From: Harmonia axyridis
Taxonomy: Eukaryota > Arthropoda > Insecta > Coleoptera > Coccinellidae
Direction of reading: 5' to 3'
DNA length: 64,000 nt
Assembly (NCBI RefSeq): GCF_914767665.1
Contig: NC_059501.1
Coordinates: 80,884,798 to 80,948,797 of the forward strand
The translations under genes were made by a program, and so were the position numbers. How positions within the stretch are numbered: the first letter of the stretch is position 1; every line of letters starts with the position of its first letter. The notes below the pieces were generated by a model. That model did not search any database. It was not told the DNA's origin and saw only the letters and a list, made by a program, of their open reading frames with translations. This document shows, one piece after another, positions 62,501 through 64,000 of the stretch.

Positions 62501-63823
62501 CCACAAAAATACATCAATGATAGCACTTGGATATAATGACAACACTGTTTCATTTTTCGAAATTTCTTATGTCATTTGTGTTCAGTAGGTTATGCCATTC
62601 ATGAAAAGATACAGGCTTTGACAATGTTCAGAAATTATTAACTTGTTTTATTGAAATTAGTGCTCAATTGTGAATATTGTGAGAAAATTAAGAAGATAAC
62701 ATGGACGATGTTATTCAGTTAATCAACTCACTATCCATTGTATTACAGACAAATTTGAAAGTGAAAAGAGAGTTGATTAACTGAATGATATCGTTCATGA
62801 ATTATTCTTCAATTTCTTTCAATATTCACAAAAGAGCAACAATTTCTAGCGTTGTTGAAGCTTGTATCTTTCCAAGGTTAAATATCATAACCTTCATGAA
62901 CACAAATGACATAAGAAATGTCAAAAAATAGGACAGTGTTGTCATTACATCCATTTTAAATTGTATATATATAACCCTTTCTATAGGTAATCAAGTGTCA
63001 TATAGTGAACTGTTTGTTTTATTTATTGATTCAACCGTTTTCTTTTATGAAGATCAAAACAGAAGTAACATTAAATAAGGTCAGGATCTGTCAGTTAATT
63101 ATAAATTAGGTAATACCAACCTAAGAATTATAACTATCATTTCAGGCTATTTCAGGCTATCCAACACTTTACAAATAGATGAATATACGAGCCCACATAA
63201 ATGAAAGCAAGCATGCCAACTGGAGGTCTTTTTTTTCATTCTCTGAATGACGACTCACCATGTACTATTATCCATTCTGGTGTTCATCACCATGTATCGA
63301 TAAATATTAAGTACCCTTTTGCAAGCGTCAGTCTGTTCTTCTAACATCTTTGGAATGTGCTGATTGATTTCCAGCAAAAAAACATTTGCGGCATGCGTCA
63401 TGAACAATTGCAGGACATTCTAAGAATTGTCTCAGATTACAATAAAACCTTCAATCCGATCTAGTCGTCTCACCTGCGTACCAGCTCTAACTAGCAAGTT
63501 TTCTTTGTGAATTGCACCCAAATAAGAATCGTTCCTCAATCTCGGAGGTCTGTTCTCTTGACCAAAATCCTCTGGTATTCTCATGTCATCTGGTAATTCC
63601 AACATGTAAGGAGGCATTTCGGGAATATTCAACTGTATCAAATCCTTATACACTTGAATAGTCTTCTTGATGGCTATTACATGGTTGAAGTTGAGCAAGA
63701 ATGCTTGTCTGAACAGTTCGTGGAGGAAGTTAACGTTGTCCCTGGAACTATACAAAACTTCCCTCACGATCTGGGAGGCTAGTACCTCGTCCGATGGAGT
63801 ACGGTTTATCTGGAGTGACAAAT
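47559..63823 (-). CDS. RALGAPA1: Ral GTPase-activating protein subunit alpha, 5' end outside window
   Basis: Seventeen exons: 63823-63474, 63419-63259, 62202-61968, 61912-61610, 60171-59883, 59155-58844, 58784-58507, 57855-57688, 57621-57322, 52613-52278, 50696-50334, 50282-50024, 49749-49577, 49395-49132, 48904-48746, 48635-48508 and 47838-47559. Together they give 1451 residues in one frame. Diagnostic pieces: HIVREVLYSSR-type block (SQIVREVLYSSRDNVNFLHE) and RNDSYLGAIHKENLLVRAG near the N-terminus, armadillo-like helical repeats in the middle, and a C-terminal Rap/Ran-GAP domain with IYVGPGQEDKNSIL, FLGGLQRGGSTGLSAPYYAT and GNDEVHIVWSEHNRDYRRDI, which carries the catalytic Asn thumb. With the beta subunit this cytosolic protein inactivates Ral GTPases and acts downstream of Akt. 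Human paralogues are about 1900-2000 residues; the N-terminal ~150 residues lie beyond the window. RALGAPA1 versus RALGAPA2 cannot be decided; insects usually have one. Confidence 0.95.
49095..49139. repeat. Tandem duplication over a RalGAP splice donor
   Basis: The 22-mer starting ccatacattcttacc occurs twice, at 49095-49116 and 49118-49139. Read on the - strand each copy contains a GTAAGAATG donor. The upstream donor (exon end 49132) keeps the RalGAP frame; the second would add 23 nt and run into a stop. Confidence 0.85.
50773..52190. repeat. 288-bp tandem repeat, about five copies
   Basis: The unit marker atgccttgggaaaccactga starts at 51061, 51349, 51637 and 51925, a strict 288-bp period. 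The three units from 51061 to 51924 are almost identical; the first (from about 50773) and last (to about 52190) are degenerate. The array lies within the RalGAP intron between exons 52613-52278 and 50696-50334. A unit contains ctgacagtcaacaagtatga and gtttccaaggataggtttga; no coding or RNA function is apparent. The edge-degenerate, centre-identical pattern is typical of unequal exchange. Confidence 0.92.
52880..53805 (+). mobile_element. Mariner-like element, internal-deletion derivative
   Basis: Ends taacgggtgttttttttcga and aaaaaaacaccctttac are imperfect inverted repeats. Transposase pieces: MNRLTPEQRLQIVQFYFENN from about 52995, then the same RALRPF to FGDEAHFW junction as at 24440-24490, KNDDGQNVTVNGDRYRAM, a frameshift near 53340, and DLLKDTFGDRLISRFGPVNW to GGHMPEI ending at 53699. 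The C-terminal part stays open for 113 codons. It lies in the RalGAP intron that also holds KATNAL2. Confidence 0.88.
54295..56929 (+). CDS. KATNAL2: Katanin p60-like 2 AAA ATPase (nested in RalGAP intron)
   Basis: Proposed exons 54295-54826, 55411-55529, 55903-55996 and 56040-56929 give 544 residues, close to the ~538 of human KATNAL2. Residues about 25-80 form a LisH domain (RSILYLILDYLKGNNLHKTY). The AAA domain in the last exon has Walker A GAPGTGKT, Walker B TIFIDEID and the arginine-finger region RRFEKRI. The pore-loop region reads STFVSKWRGDSEK. Katanin-like enzymes sever or remodel microtubules; KATNAL2 acts in cilia and sperm. The acceptor of exon 3 (TAAAG before GATATTGAATATC) is weak and chosen for frame; an alternative exon near 55854 does not fit phase. 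An acceptor at about 54281 suggests a 5' non-coding exon. It is transcribed opposite to the host gene. Confidence 0.88.
57105..57181. repeat. Fragment of the MITE at 62536
   Basis: gaacacaaatgacataagaa and acagtgttgccat match the right half of the element at 62536-62945. It lies between KATNAL2 and a RalGAP exon. Confidence 0.65.
60220..60880 (-). mobile_element. Truncated mariner-like copy in RalGAP intron
   Basis: Starts aaagggtgtttttttttaga and reads on the reverse strand through the C-terminal part (IPELNNHDVQELWFQQDSAS, then GPVNWPPRSCDLTPLDYFLW to GGHMPEIII), open for 132 codons (60726-60328). It breaks off near 60880 after a KNDDGQNVTVNGDRYR region with small changes, so the 5' third is lost. 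Confidence 0.85.
60912..61345 (+). pseudogene. Possible membrane-protein pseudogene in RalGAP intron
   Basis: A frame beginning ATG at 60912 reads MTYIGVVILIV, stop, FILFL, stop, then ELVFYALLMFISIYIKYTLR and continues open to 61343-61345 with NLEEELNNIIRTEWVLESEA. One hydrophobic segment interrupted by two stops and followed by a long polar open region suggests a decayed copy of a small single-pass membrane protein, perhaps a retrocopy since no intron is seen. Family not recognised. The left edge adjoins the truncated mariner-like copy. It could be chance openness. Confidence 0.3.
62536..62945. repeat. 410-bp foldback MITE in RalGAP intron
   Basis: Ends atgacaacactgt and acagtgttgtcat are perfect complements. 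The arms mirror each other: tcttatgtcatttgtgttca pairs with tgaacacaaatgacataaga, and centrally gttattcagttaatcaactc pairs with gagttgattaactgaatgat. A loop of about 40 bases lies at the centre. A partial copy is at 57105-57181. Confidence 0.85.
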
Positions 63824-63877
63824 CTGTGAAATTTATGGAATTAGAATCAGATTAATGTGGACAGTCCATTGGATATA

Positions 63878-64000
63878 CAGAGTGGGCAAATAAGCGAGGT
63901 AAGCGGCTATATCTCAGGATCCACTCATCGTAGAGGTTTGCGGTAAAAAATTTTACCACTAAAGAGTACAAGATAACACACTGGAAATTGTTTTGAAGTT
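63878..64000. repeat. Left arm of the 13249-type foldback, cut by window end
   Basis: Starts acagagtgggcaaataagcg and follows the left end of the element at 13249 for its whole visible length (ctcaggatccactcatcgta, gttttgaagtt). It lies in a RalGAP intron, right next to the 5'-most visible exon. The rest lies outside the window. Confidence 0.85.

Overview
The window is AT-rich arthropod nuclear DNA, almost certainly from an insect. Every recognisable gene is a spliced animal gene, and introns and spacers are packed with Tc1/mariner, hAT and non-LTR remnants and with many long palindromic (foldback/MITE-like) elements. A beetle is my guess from the gene and transposon content, but the sequence does not prove the order.

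Left part (1-15.9 kb): the last three exons of a vanin-like (pantetheinase/biotinidase family) gene on the + strand (1243-6051), split by a mariner relic and a 1.5 kb foldback element. A repeat field follows (6.7-14.4 kb): a 409-bp tandem duplication, several foldback elements, a duplicated ~580-bp block carrying a small hotdog-dehydratase-like exon, and mariner-like relics. One small two-exon secreted-protein gene (14421-14867, - strand) ends inside a MITE.

Centre (15.9-35.6 kb): a Tc1 element, then three tandem + strand genes for AA15 lytic polysaccharide monooxygenases (17763-22508, 25333-28557, 31936-35592). Each has four exons at the same positions and encodes 214 residues with a signal peptide that leaves the copper-binding His as residue 1. 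These secreted copper enzymes oxidatively cleave chitin or cellulose. Their introns are loaded with nested transposons.

Right part (36-64 kb): a compact block of conserved cellular genes. Pinin (splicing factor, - strand) and CCDC61 (centrosome/basal body, + strand) diverge from a shared upstream region; an OPA3-like mitochondrial gene (+) follows; then a very large RalGAP alpha subunit gene (- strand, 47559 to beyond 63823, 17 exons seen, 5' end outside). KATNAL2 (+ strand) lies nested within one RalGAP intron. Another RalGAP intron holds a 288-bp tandem repeat of about five copies.

Splice junctions were placed by eye using GT/AG sites, reading-frame continuity and family resemblance. For CCDC61, pinin, OPA3-like, the three AA15 genes, KATNAL2 and the visible RalGAP exons the summed exon lengths keep one open frame, which supports the models. 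I found no rRNA gene, confident tRNA gene or CRISPR array.
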